Shown: positions 13,601-28,600, numbered from the stretch's first letter. The stretch: DNA of 64,000 nt from Sinonovacula constricta (GCA_007844125.1 CM017565.1:12824618-12888617), one strand, 5' to 3'. Numbers and translations are program-made. The notes: generated from the letters alone by a model not told the origin.

Positions 13601-16600
13601 TTTATTTTTATACTTAGTATCTGTCCTTTTTCAGTTAGACACTTGAACACTATACAATTTTTTTTTTTACATAGAACAGATTTTAAGTGGAAAATTAAGA
13701 CAGTATTACCGGGTACACAAAATTATGTCCATAAGTTGTTAACTGTTTTCACTTCACATACTTTATATTTGTCTGCTAGATTGTTTATTACTTTATTAAG
13801 CTGTGTATTAAATGTATAAAATTAACCTATGCTTACTGTACACTGAAGTGTTATAAATAAAAGTTGAAGTTATTTCTTATAAAATTAAGAAATAGAAATA
13901 TTTATGTTGCATACTAGGTTTTCTTTGTATTTAGAGAAATTATAAATACAGTCCTCCAAACTCATTACAATTGTCAGAGAAACCTAGTCAAAGTATCAGA
14001 AACAAACAGAAAGCTCATGTGCAAATATGGTGCACAGTAACTACTCCAGGAAAACCTTTAAAATGCATTCAAACTTAGTGTGAGCAGTCTGATGTTTGTG
14101 ACAAGTAGTAGTATAACAGTTGCATTTCATGAATCTGCTTTTAATTCATTTGCACTTCTAATTACATGATTTAACAGTACCATTCGTCAATGCATCAACA
14201 TCTCTCTGAATAAGTGATGTTCCTGTCCACATTGATAAGATCGAGAGTATATTGCTCAGTAAATCATACCAGTTCTTAATCTTTAGCTGAAGTATGTCTT
14301 AATGTAGGGAATTCCTTTCACTATAACTATTATAGATCAAGCCTGCTTTTAACCAAAAATAATACAGTTAACATGTACAAGGGTCTGTCCAAAATAACCT
14401 GATTGTCTGAAAACAAATAATTTAATTCACATTTTGAAGTTACATTCCTTCAGTATAATTTTCCCCAGATCAAATGGTAGATTTCTACCTCTGTGGCAAT
14501 GATAGAGTACAGATTGCTTGGCAAAGTAAGTTGATGTCCAGCACCACCCCATTATGGCATCATAGAATTAATCTAAATCACCATAACAAATTCTTCACAA
14601 GGATTTTTTTAAATTTTGTTGCAAATTGTAATCACATGGGCTTAAGTCCAGCAAATAGGCAGGGTGTTTTAAACTTTCCCACTAACCTTCTTAAAATAAT
14701 GCCCAAACATTGCTTAATGGCACCGTGCATTGTCATGCAAAATGAGGGGCATGACATGAATCAGTTCTGGGCTTTTGTGGCGTAATGCTGGGAATTTTCC
14801 AGACAATCATTTCACAATAACCTTTATTATCCATCCCTCCTTCAGGAACTCTGTCTGTGGTTATTGCTTCACTGGAATAGTGTACACTTGGTTGATATCT
14901 ACTTGTGGGTCTTTTTCAGTTAGCAAGAGAAAATGCATCAATTTTTGCAATCACATAGTTAAAATATAAACAGATCAGTGACTGATTCAGGTTTCCTGTG
15001 GAATCTCATTCAATCATTGTTGACTGACCCTTCAAACAGAAGGCCATGTCAAGTTACTGAAATGGATTGCACACTTTTAAGTTTGATTTTTCAGTCAAGT
15101 GTGGTGTATACATATACAATAGATCAAATGTAATTAAATCCTACTATTAAGATGGAATGCAATTCAACCATTTGTAGAAATGATACAACAAAAGTAAAAA
15201 ATAAAACAAACTGAATGTACATGTTTATTCCCACAAGAAACTTATTAAAAAAGTTGTTAATTAGAATACCAATAATTTACACCAGACACAAGGACATGGA
15301 TCAGAATGCAAACTACATGGCACACTTCAAACTACTACTCATAGTTGCACATTTTAGATTATACACTTGTTGAAGGTAAACAGTGAGGAATGCTTGCTGT
15401 TTCAGTACCTTGGACACGAGACGGGGTGAAGGTTTAGAAAATTCATACTTATCTTATAAATGGGCTGTATTATAATAATGGATGGTTTAATGGTAATGAA
15501 AGTATGTGTCATTATATTCATTTAATAACCAAAATTTCTTCTACAGCAATAGTATAGAGTTCCAGCACAATGAGGATAGAATATTATAGAAATTAAACTC
15601 ATGACTGTGTTGATTTCCAGCAACTCCCAAGTTTGTTCTTGATGGTCTGAAGAAATTTGGGTTTGACAAGTTCCGACCCGGTCAGGAAGAGGCAGTGATG
15701 AGGATCCTAGCTGGTAGGTCAAGGTCATTTTAATATACAAGCTACTTTTATTAAGACTCACACTCAATTCTTACTTGTCTGCCTATAACTGCATGTAAAG
15801 TTTAGTACAACTTTTAATAGAAACTCAGCTGCAGATAGTGTAGATTCTGATCTGACAACACTCTGTAGAAGCTGACTAATTCAGATCTACACTGTTTGTT
15901 GTAAACCTTGTCATTACATGATTTAACAGGTGCAAGATACTCCAATCCTTCCAGCATACAGTCAATCAGGCCATTCACATTCAAGTTCACTACCTGTTGT
16001 GGGTCAAGGTCAAGATGACCAGTTTTTATTTCTGTCATTATATTTATTACCTCTATATTAAAACAAAATGGAAACAAAACCTTTATGTTTAGATGATAAA
16101 ACAATCAATATTTCAGTAAAAAATATTTTGAATAAGAATTACACCTATCAGGACTTAAAGATACAGTTCCAAAATTAATTTGAATTATGCAATTGTAATT
16201 TAATGTAAAGCCTAGCATTTGTTACTAGTAATAGATAGAATTGCACAAATAACTGTAATTAATAACATATTTGTTGAAACTAATCACATGATCCCATATA
16301 TAGGGATTGCTTGTCTAACTAACCTATCAAGATCTCCATCTGAACTGATTTCTTTATACACCACCACTTTCTTGTTTACCTGTTATAATGTATTTGGTGT
16401 TTGTGAGGGACATACCTTAAATATTTGCATGCACCTGCTCTGTACAGGTACAAGTCAAGTCAATTTTGATGTAAGATATGTCTCTTATAGGCTTCTGTAT
16501 GTAGGAATGGATCTTGCTGTTGACAAATCTGAACAACCTGATTGGTCTTGTTTGTTTTGGGCTGTCAGTTATTGTGCACAGCATGTGCAAAGCATTCTTG

Positions 16601-19600
16601 ACCTTGTCATATATGCCTTTTGAAATATTCAATGCAAAATGAAATGTTCACTGTTTTTTGAGTCACTTTAGATAAAATGCATGTCATGAATAAGCAAATG
16701 ATATACATGTATAAAAAAACATTTAATATAAAGTAAGAACAAAATCTTTAATCCGAAAAAGCTATTATTTATAACTTTACAACTCATAACAGTACCAGAT
16801 TTGTCTAGACATAAGTTCAGATCATTTTGTATATGGTGTTGTTTAAGTGTGCTCCATAATTTTGCAGGTCTGTCAACTCTGGTGGTGCTATCAACAGGAG
16901 GAGGGAAGTCCCTGTGTTACAAACTGCCGGCTTATTTGTACTCCCAACGGGAACCATGCATCTGTCTCGTTATATCTCCACTGGTTTCCCTTATGGAGGA
17001 CCAGGTACATAATTGACTTCCTTATTACCTTTGCATCTATCTAGAAAAAGGCCTTTTTTCGAGAGTGTTGTTATTTGCACTTGAGCATTGTCCTAGGGGC
17101 CAAGAGTATGCACCTGCCCCTTCGGGGGAGTGCTTTGTGCTGTATGTTTCAAGTGAAGATAGTCGTTTTGGTCTATTTTGCATCAATTGAGAATTGTGAA
17201 TATATTATTTACCACAAGTAACATTATCTTGTAAGACAAAGAATGGAAAGGTATGAGATGGAATGAACTAAATAAAGTAAACGTCTCCAGCCACCGGACC
17301 TGATAGTGCAATCGATAGAGCATCGGCTCCAGGTATGGGAGGCTCCGGGTTTGATACCAGGCTACGACATACCAGAGGTCGTAAAAAATGGTATAGCTCC
17401 CTTGCTAACGCTCAAGCAAGTAGTTCCACGACTGGTTTGCCCTGTATCGGGATAATGTGACTGGGTGTGGTTTCATGCCAGGTGTTCACAGCATGCTATA
17501 CACAGTGAAGGAAGCACTATATTTGCTTCAAGTGGACATTGTCTCTAGATAACTGAAATACTGTAGGTGGTACAATAAACCCAATAAACAAACAATGTCT
17601 CCAGCCAGGAAAGTAAGCACCAAATCTTAGATAAAGTCAACTGAATAAGTGTATATGGTACTAGCATATGGCCAAATAAGTTAGTATCATGCACATACAA
17701 TTGACACACTTTAACTTTTGAACTTGTTTTCAAACATTATGTGGGAAAAACTGCTTTTGTTTTTTTATTTTGTTTTTATCTTTATCATGAGATTTCTACC
17801 AGTTTTACAGATACTGGGACACTGATAAGATAATTTTGGTTTTAATAAATTTCAATTGCCACTTTTTATAGGTTATAATATGAAGGAGACAGAAAGATTC
17901 AATATAAACCTCCCCCCTTATCAGTGCATTAGTCATTGACCTGATACTTATACCTCTCTGGGACCAGGGCGTTCCAAATGAGAGACAATTTTTCAAAAGA
18001 TGTAATTCCCTTTAAAAAAATGCCTATATCTCCACTAGATTTTTTCTAATGGAGGACCAGGTAGAAAAGTTACTCTCTTAGAAGGAACTATGTACCTGTC
18101 TATTTATATCTCCACAGGTTTCCAACTGGGAGAAATAGGTACATAATATTTAGAAAGAGAATGTCCAGAAAGTACACAGTGCTACAAAGGCTCCTGCAAT
18201 GAGTTCAGTTTTTAATCAATTTAGTAATTAAATTTTTAGTGGGATATTCACAGAAGTGGCAGGATTTGGTATTGTTTAATTAAATAAATGTTTTTCTACT
18301 TTGTGTCCAGACAGGCTTGTCATGTTATTGCAAGCATGCTTAATCAGTGTGACAGATCTTATTAAATACTGGGATTAACTTCAGGCTTTGATTGAACACA
18401 ATTTAAATTGACTCAATCTGCTTGGTTTAATTGACAATTACTCTAGTCATTTCTACCTGAATTATGTTTGTCTGCCTCTCCTCTCATTAACAAAAAGTAG
18501 GACAAGTATTGTAAAGTGTTGTGAATAGAAACATATTTAAACATGACATAGTTTAAATTTTAAGATTCTATAAACTGTAAAGATGATTCTTTATTTTAAC
18601 GTTACTTGTTAAGCTGAACCAGTGAAAACTCCTGATAACTTGTCAGTTTTAATTTTCCTGTGATTGATATATGCACATTACTTGTTTAGCTGAACCAATG
18701 AGAACTCCTGATGTCCATGTTTGTGACCAAAAGAAAACTCTATATAATATATTGTGTATTTGATTCACCAAATGCAGAAAACAGTTTTGTTGTTGTTTCG
18801 TTTTGCAACACATTGCAGCAACACATATAGGAAAATTTTCATGATTTCCAGCTTTTTTAGTGGAGGAAGGACCTGCTGACTCTTGGTGGGTCAGATGGAA
18901 GACTCCCCACACATAAGGTTTTTGCCCAGACCTGACCTCACAAACATTACATTTTGGGGCCGAGCATAATCAGCGGAATGTGTTTCTCAACAATTGGCAT
19001 CTGAATTCATTTTTAGTTAAACTGGGTCAAAAAATCTTTTAATAAAGTTATGCCTGACCCGCTCTAGTGCTCAAAATATATTGCTTGAAAGTTAAAGTAA
19101 GGTTTTCTTTTGTCATGCTTCAAAACATTATTATTTTTAACATAACTCTTAATCACCTGCATGAACATAATTATTTGTCATGCAGCTCTATTATTCACCC
19201 ATATTTCCACGTGAGCATAAATGTTTGTCATATAACTCCCCTTTTCCCATGTATGTCCACAGGTGACGGGTCTGCCACAGGGGGTTCGAGGATTCTGTCT
19301 CCATACCAACATGACGCCCAGCCAGAGGGAGGCAGTACTAGCCAAGGTCAAGGAGGGTCAGGCCCAGTTCCTGCTTGTGTCACCTGAGGCCATAGCTGGG
19401 GGCAGCATGTCTTTGATCACATCCATGGCTTCCCTGCCCCCTGTAGCATTTGTGTGTATAGATGAGGCCCACTGTCTGTCTGAATGGTCCCACAACTTCA
19501 GGCCTTCCTACCTACGCCTCTGCAAGGTACCATACACCAGACATGCATTGTTTTAAAGATACCCTCATGAAGATTTCCATTCAACACAAGTTACAGTTGT

Positions 19601-22600
19601 TGTGGACAATGAAATATTTTCTTTAGAAGTGAGCCTTCTTACACTCAGTTCTAGATTCTAGGGAGTAATTATGGTGAATTAGTAGGCCAGGTGTTAGATA
19701 AATATTCTTTGAAATGAAAAAAAATGTTAAGTTGTGTCATTGTTCACTAACAGTCTTCGTTTCTGTATTTAAACTTGAAGATTTCTTGTAATAAAAACAT
19801 TTTAAGAATGTCTTCTATAAGTTTCTTAGGACTTTAATCAATCAATACACTGAGGTGATTAAACAATACAATAAATACAAGGTCTTGCTAAAACTCTTGT
19901 GCCTTGTTTTCAGTATTTTTATAAGTTGGATAACTTAGTTTCTACCTCGACCTTTTGTTTTATCATTCTTATATAAAGACTTCTTGTGTTCTGCTGTGTC
20001 TAGGTTCTGAAGGAAAAGCTAGGTGTGCAATGTTTTCTGGGTCTGACTGCTACTGCCACCTTGTCCACAGCTGCGGATGTCTCTCGTCACCTTGGCATTA
20101 CCGACATCCGCAGAGCCACTGTCAGGGGGTCCCCTATCCCTGGCAACTTGTATCTGTCTGTCTCCAGGGACGAGAACAGGGATGAGGTAAGACATGATTT
20201 ACTGTATTTGAAGAAAAGGATGATGCTGGGGAATTCGGAAAAGTTAAAGCTACAATCACCAGGTGATGCAGGGATAACGAGGTGGGGAGGATGTGTAATT
20301 TTGGCTGGAAGTAAAATTATAAATCCTATTATTTGATGGTATATTATATATTTTGAATATGACATTTATATATAGCAACAAAGGGTTTTCTTTGTTGGTT
20401 TACAGGTTAAAGACCAATAGCTGGCCTCATTTCTTACTGCTACATATACTTTTAAACAAATAAATTAAAACAGTAAAAATATTATTACTTTAGGTTAATT
20501 CACTCTCAGTATAGTTACCAGTATCAAGGTATATAACTCTGCACCACCCGTGATTGCTGTCAGTCAGTGGTTGCCTTCCTTGAGAGTGTCAGAACTTGGG
20601 GCGTAAAGAAAGCAGCAGCATTGACTATTCCTCGGGTATTTAACAGACCGTCCTTTTAGCTTATCAGATAATAGGATTTCACCACATGTTGCAATGGCCA
20701 GCTATAGGTTAGACACATTAGATAGTTGTTGAAAGTGATGGAAATTTTGTTACACATAATGAATATTTTAAAACCAATAAACACCTAAATCTTTAATAAT
20801 TATACAGAAGTATTTTATACAGTGTAAAAAGATTTGTGCATTTAAAGCACACTAACTGCACAAATATTGTTGCTATCAATATAATATAACATTTTTTGTT
20901 CTCAGTTTAAATGTTATATTTTAGAGATATCTTTTAGAGAATTCTCTTTTATATATAATTCATCTTACTGATTTCTGACCATTTCATGTGTACAAGTACA
21001 CTGCGGTAACTGATGGTTTTTCTTTTTGTGTGTTATGTCTCGTCTCAGTGTTTTTGTCACATTTACATTTACCTTGTTTGCCTTTGTCTACAGGTTGATA
21101 AAATTTAAATATCTGTGGAAATTTTGATAGGACCTTTTCTAATTTACCTATTTAATTGATTAGCTTAGTGTAAAAATGGGAAATCATATTGTGAAGTGGG
21201 TTATATGTTGGAAGGGCTTTATACAACAAGGCTATGTGTGGATAATATGTTAGAAAGGCTTTATAATACCAGGTTATGTGTGGGTAATGTGTTGGAAGAG
21301 GGCTGTATTCCACCAAGCTATGTGTGGATAATATGTTAGAAAGGCTTTATACTACCAGGTAATGTGTGGATAATATGTTAGAAAGGCTTTATAATACCAG
21401 GTTATGTGTGGGTAATGTGTTGGAAGAGGGCTGTATTCCACCAAGCTATGTGTGGATAATATGTTAGAAAGGCTTTATACTACCAGGTAATGTGTGGATA
21501 ATATGTTAGAAAGGCTTTATAATACCAGGTTATGTGTGGGTAATGTGTTGGAAGAGGGCTTTATTCCACCAAGCTATGTGTGGATAATATGTTAGAAAGG
21601 CTTTATAATACCAGGTTATGTGTGGGTAATGTGTTGGAAGAGGGCTGTATTCCACCAAGCTATGTGTGGGTAATATGTTAGAAAGGCTTTATAATACCAG
21701 GTTATGTGTGGGTAATGTGTTGGAAGAGGGCTTTATTCCACCAAGCTTTGTGTGGGTAATATGTTAGAAAGGCTTTATAATACCAGGTTATGTGTGGGTA
21801 ATATGTTGGAAGAGGGCTGTATTCCACCAAGCTATGTGTGGGTAATATGTTAGAAAGGCTTTATAATACCAGGTTATGTGTGGGTAATGTGTTGGAAGAG
21901 GGCTTTATTCCACCAAGCTATGTGTGGGTAATATGTTAGAAAGGCTTTATAATACCAGGTTATGTGTGGGTAATGTGTTGGAAGAGGGCTTTATTCCACC
22001 AAGCTATGTGTGGGTAATATGTTAGAAAGGCTTTATAATACCAGGTTATGTGTGGGTAATGTGTTGGAAGAGGGCTGTATTCCACCAAGCTATGTGTGGG
22101 TAATATGTTAGAAAGGCTTTATAATACCAGGTTATGTGTGGGTAATGTGTTGGAAGAGGGCTTTATTCCACCAAGCTATGTGTGGATAATATGTTAGAAA
22201 GGCTTTATAATACCAGGTTATGTGTGGGTAATGTGTTGGAAGGGCTTTATACCATCAGGTTATGTGTTGGTAATATGTTGGAAGGGCTTTATACCATCAG
22301 GTTATGTGTTGGTAATATGTTGGAAGGGCTTTATACCATCAGGTTATGTGTTGGTAATATGTTGGAAGGGCTTTATACCACCAGGTTATATGTGGGTAAT
22401 TTGTTGGAAGGGCTTTATACCACCAGGTTATCAGTGGGTAATTTGTTGGAAGGGCTTTATACCATCAGGTTATGTGTTGGTAATATGTTGGAAGGGCTTT
22501 ATACCACCAGGTTATGTGTGGGTAATTTGTTGGAATTGCTTTATACCACCAGGTTATGTGTGGGTAATATGTTGGAAGGGCTTTATACCACTAGGTTATA

Positions 22601-25600
22601 TGTGGGTAATTTGTTGGAAGGGCTTTATACCACCATGTTATGTGTGGGTAATATGTTGGAAGGGTTTTATACCACCAGGTTATGTGTAGGTAATATGTTG
22701 AAAGGGCTTTATACCACCAGGTTATGTGTGGGTAATTTGTTGGAATTGCTTTATACCACCAGGTTATGTGTAGGTAATATGTTGGAAGGGCTTTATACCA
22801 CCAGGTTATGTGTGGGTAATTTGTTGGAATTGCTTTATACCACCAGGTTATGCATGGGTAATTTGTTGGAAGGGCTTTATACCACTAGGTTATATGTGGG
22901 TAATTTGTTGGAAGGGCTTTATACCACCATGTTATGTGTGGGTAATATGTTGGAAGGGTTTTATACCACCAGGTTATGTGTAGGTAATATGTTGAAAGGG
23001 CTTTATACCACCAGGTTATGTGTGGGTAATTTGTTGGAATTGCTTTATACCACCAGGTTATGCATGGGTAATATGTTGGAAGGGCTTCATACCACCAGGT
23101 TATGTGTTGGTAATATGTTGGAAGGGCTTTATACCACCAGGTTATCAGTGGGTAATATGTTGAAAGGGCTTTATACCACCAGGTTATGTGTTGGTAATAT
23201 GTTGGAAGGCTTTATACCACCAGGTTATGTGTTGGTAATATGTTGGATGGGCTTTATACCACCAGGTTATGTGTGGGTAATATGTTGGAAGGTCTTCATA
23301 CCACCAGGTTATTTTGGGGTCATATGTTGGAAGGGCTTTATGCCACCATGTTATGTGTGGGTAATATGTTGGAAGGGCTTTATACCACCAGGTTATGTGT
23401 GGGTAATATGTTGGAAGGGCTTTATACCACCAGGTTATGTGTGGGTAATATGTTGGAAGGTCTTCATACCACCAGGTTATTTTGGGGTCATATGTTGGAA
23501 AGGCTTTATGCCACCAGGTTATGTGTGGGTAATATGTTGGAAGGGCATTATACCACCAGGTTATCAGTGTGTAATTTGTTGAAAGGGCTTTATACAACCA
23601 GGTTATGTGTGGGTAATATGTTGGAAGGGCTTTATACCACCAGGTTATGTGTGGGTTATATGTTGGAAGGGCTTTATACCACCAGGTTATGTGTGGGTAG
23701 TATGTTGGAAGGGCTTTATACCACCAGGTTATGTGTGGGTAATATGTTGGAAGGGCTTTATACCACCAGGTTATGTGTGGGTAATATGTTAGAAGAGCTT
23801 AGTACCACCAGGTTATGTGTTGGTAATATGTTGGAAGGGCTTTATACCACCAGGTTATGTGTGGGTAATATGTTGGATGGGCTTTATACCACCAGGTTAT
23901 GTGTGGGTCATATGTTGGAAGGGCTTTATACCACCAGGTTAGACCAGACCTTGTAGCGCAATCGGTAGAGCGTCAGCTCCAGGTACGGGAGGCCCTGAGT
24001 TCGATCTTGGGCCGCGACATACCAAAGTCATTAAAAATGGTGGTGGTATAGCTCCCTTGCTAACACTCAGGCAAATATAAGGGTAGTTCCACGACTGGTT
24101 GGCCCGGTGTCAGGATAATGTGACTGGTTGTGGTATCATGCCAGGTGTTCACGGCATGTTATACACAGTGACGGCAGCACTATATCTGCTTCAAGTGCAC
24201 CCTGTCTCCAGATAACTGAAATACTGTTGGTGGGACGATAAACCCAATAAACAGACAAACAAACCACCAGGTTATGTGTGGGTTATATGTTGGAAGGGCT
24301 TTATACCTCTGGGTTATCAGTGGGTAATATGTTGAAAGGGCTTTATACCACCAGGTTATCAGTTGGTAATATGTTGGAAAGGCTTTATGCCACCAGGTTA
24401 TCAGTGGGTAATATGTTGGAAGGGCTTTATACCACCAGGTTATCAGTGGGTAATATGTTGGAAGCTTTATACCACTAGGTTATGTGTGGGTAATATGTTG
24501 AAATGGCTTTATTTGACCATGCTATGTGTGGGTAATATTTTGGAAGGGCTTTATACCACTAGGTTATGTGTGGGTAATATGTTGAAAGGGCTTTATATGA
24601 CTGGGCTATGTGTAGGTAATATGTTGGAAGGGCTTTATATCTCCAGGTTAACTGTAGGTTATACATTGTAAGGACTTTATACCCCTTGTGGGATAATCCT
24701 GGTTACCATTAACTGTCTTGTCTGGTACACAGCTTTACAACAGGCATGAGGTTTGTGTTCCTTCATAGTGATAATTTGTTCATTTCAGTATTTGTTTTAC
24801 ACATTTGATAATTCTGGTAGGTATTGAACAGTAATAACATTGATGGAATGAATTTGGAGAAAAGTGTCTATCTCAAAATATTTTAACAATAATGCATTTA
24901 CAGCAAAGTGTCTTCATCCAGGTATGGTTCTAAACAGATTATAGAATGTCTGTCCCTGCTAGGTTAATACTAATTGGTATAATATTCGGAACCTTGTCTG
25001 AAAGGTAATGCTTTCCTGGTGTTTGGTTGGGGTTTTTTTTGGACTGGTTTCTGTTAAATGGAAGATAAATTGTCTGATTATACTGTGAGTGTTAAAGTGC
25101 ATCTGGGTGGACAAGAAAATCATTGAGAGAGAATATGTAACATGGACAGAGATACAGATGAGATTTGAAAAGACATGACTGAAAAGCCTAAGATATGGAC
25201 AGAAAAATGATCCCCTTCACCATGATATGTGTATACATCTGATATCACTGACTGTTTTTGTCAGGTTTAATTCTAGGACAGTGAATCTTTTCTTTGGCTA
25301 GATTCCTTACACAGGGAAATGATGACTGAAGATTAAAATATAAAAGCAAATAAATTGTTTGGTATAATCCCATATTTCTGAGACGGTCTATGTTTTGCAA
25401 TACATATATACTGCAATCAGAGATACACTGATTAAAACTCACAAATGTTGTCATTAAAGTACTGCAGATTTGTGACCAAGTCATTTTCTGGTGTTCTTAC
25501 TTTTGTGTACAATTATTTTTTGTTTATGTCATGTTACAAGTGTTTTACATCATAAATTAACACTGGCTGCAATAGCTCAAGGGTTAGAGAGTCGGCTTTC

Positions 25601-28600
25601 GGATCGAGAGGTTGTGGGTTCAAACCTTGGCCGGGTCAAACCAGACTTTCATGTTGGTAGTAGTGGCTTCCCTCCTAACGTTCGGGGCTAAGGGAAAAGC
25701 ATTACACCTGACTCGTCAATGTCAGTATAATTGACCAGCCGAGTTCAGTCCTTGGGCACCTCATAAGTGCCCCTGTGCTATAATGATAGAAATGTCGCTG
25801 CACAGTATCAGCAAAAAATGCTGGCAAATCTCATCCTGAAACAAAAACAAAATTGAAAAGTCCATCAAGCTTTGTTGCCCTATGGGTCACTGATACTTTC
25901 TTTATCTCCTGCTCCTTGTATACAGTTGGTCCATCCACATTTTTCCTTTCCTTCTCTTCAAGAATCATAAATTTTCCAGATTCTACTGTCTTTGTTTCTC
26001 CCTTGTCTGTTTATTGTCTGTAATTTCATTTCATCTTTTGCCAATAAAGAAAATGAAAATAAAAGTGCAACCATACATTGATCATTTAACTGAATACCTA
26101 ACTACATGTTTTGTTTTATGACTTTATTTTGTTGTCTTTTGGGGAGAAATGAAACATTTATTTTGGACCATGCAGCTCAACCATATTTAAAAATTGTTTC
26201 ATGTCAATTATTTTTCCTGTATTTCTTTTCAAGTAAAACATAAGATATGTTTCAGTTCTTTCTCTATTTTGAAGGCTCTAATTGGCCTTTTGCAAGGAGA
26301 GAGATTTGGGAGCCTAGACTGTATTATCGTGTATTGTACCAGACGAGATGTCACGGAGCGCGTCGCTACAGTGATACGAACATGCATGAACAAGGTGCCA
26401 CTGCATGCAGACAAGGGAAAGGGAAGTAAGTGACAACTAACCACGTCGTTATCTCACCATTAGCATATGATAAGCTGTTTCAGTCAGCCAAATATCGCAT
26501 CTACATTGGCTTCCCTAAAGGCCAGGTAAGAGCTGTGCGTACTATAACACACTTGAATGGTGGAATGCACTGTCCTGAAGCTGTTACTGTTGCTTATATT
26601 TTGTAGACAATATTCTGATTCTTAAGCCTATTCCCTTTTTATTAAGACTCAAAATTCATCTAGAATTTGAGGCATTAGTACCTTCTTAAATAAAATAGCA
26701 ATACATTTTATTTTTTAATTGAAGTCTAAGGTTTAGGCCCATCAAACTTGTATTAGCCCTGAAGACACTGCCATTGAAACTAATGTTACCATTTACTAAA
26801 ACCTGGAAAATATATAAAAAAATAAAAGGTATTGAATAAAAGATATACCTTAATTTACTGAATTGCAAATGAAAGGTAAGTAAATTAAGTAGACTGAATA
26901 AAAGAACCAAATTAATTAAATTAATGATAAAAGGAAAAGAAACAAGTTGATTTTTATCGAAAAATATTTTTTGTGCCAATGAAATCTGTTTATTACTTTT
27001 ATTAAACTACTTGTAATTTATTAATGAATTTCCACTGCAACAACTAGATTGGAAATGGATAGATTCATTACAAGTACCTCTCACACATTATATTATTTTA
27101 CCATTTTCTATTAGTAATAGGTTCATTTGAGATGTTAGAGATGATATGGCTGTTAAACACATTATGCCAGCTAATGTAGCCATGCTATAAATGATTGCAT
27201 CACAGCTCAGGGGGCCACAGGCATTATAGGTATAAATAAATAAAACATGACCTAACATCTTGTTATAAGAAAACTTCATATTCATGGCCTTATGTCATGA
27301 AATCATTTGTATCCATATCGTCGTTTATAGCACCATAAAATGTAGCAATGTATAATGGAACAATAAAACAACCCATCATCTTTCATGTGAATGAACAGTT
27401 TTCTTGTTAGATTGTTTCTGACACTTCTGACTTGTTGTGTCCAATACTTTCTGGCAATATTTTCTACTCTACCAAGTGATTACCCAGTGTTGGTTTGCCA
27501 AGCTTATAACACTTATAGTAATTGGTGGCCATTTGTCTGTCAGGCAGCTTGTTATAACGAGATAATTCTCATCTTGTTACCATGAAAACTCCAGAGAGTT
27601 GCTTAAGTGTTTATTACCTGGTAAATATGTTGCAGTGTTTGTGTGATTTGAAAAACATCTAAACCAAATAAGGACACTTCAGCAGGAGGTGTTACTGTCA
27701 TTGGTTAACACAGAGTCACCTAAATTGACACTGTTACAGATGTCATACAATTTACCTTTCTCCTATGAGCTTGTGATCTTACGAAAGTATTACAGTGATA
27801 AAGTATTGAATGGCCTATCAATAATTTGTATTGATTTAGTGCACTCCATCTGTATGACCTTGATGTCTTTAATCTCAGCTAAATAAACAGCAGCATGTTG
27901 ACCTGAGGCAGATGTCCTTATCCGTACCTTTCTTTGACAACCTTATGACCTGTAAACACTTCATAGTTGATAAACTTTGCTAAGCATCTTAGTGGTAAGG
28001 AACTAGATCCACAGATTCAATGTAGAGGTCCCAAACTGTCAGTCAAGTCTTTTTAAAGGAACCAGTTTATCCATGCAACCTATTTTACACAAGAGCGTGT
28101 AATTTTTGTTTGGATACTGTTTGTGGACACTTGACCTAAGTACATGTATGGAAAGTGTAGTAATTTAGGGAGAATTGCATAAAATTATTGATGCTTCTGC
28201 AGGAAATATAGGTTTATGGGCTCTGCCAGAAATTGATTGTGCAACTTAGGTTAAACTTCAAGGTGTCAATAATATTCATCTTAGATTTAATTCCAAAGTT
28301 TTAATCATATTCTGACAAAGGTTTAAGTTCAAGATGTCATTTGTAATCCGACTAAGGTTTAAGTTCAAGATGTCACTTGTATTCTGACTAAGGTTTAAGT
28401 TCAAGATGTCATATTTCTACTAAGGTTTAAGTTCAAGATGTCGCTTGAATTCCTACTGAGGTTTAAGTTCAAGATGTCGCTTGAATTCCTACTAAGGTTT
28501 AAGTTCAAGATGTCGCTTGAATTCCTACTGAGGTTTAAGTTCTAGTTTTCAGTCATATACCAACTAAGGTTTAAGTTCAAGATGTCATATTTCTTCTAAG

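Noticed and set aside
16219..16623. 134-codon open frame in intron 10
   Set aside because: No known domain, no conserved motif, lies between two firmly placed RECQL4 exons.
22182..23956. Open frames of 238-466 codons with a 14-residue repeat ([14 protein letters not shown] type)
   Set aside because: They exist only because the 42-bp satellite unit is a multiple of three and lacks stops. The region is intronic, equally open in other frames and on the minus strand, and has no unique coding ends.
26395..26425. Ending RECQL4 exon 14 at the GTGCCA donor after 26394
   Set aside because: It leaves phase 0, whereas both possible acceptors of exon 15 need phase 1; the GTAAGT donor after 26425 fits.
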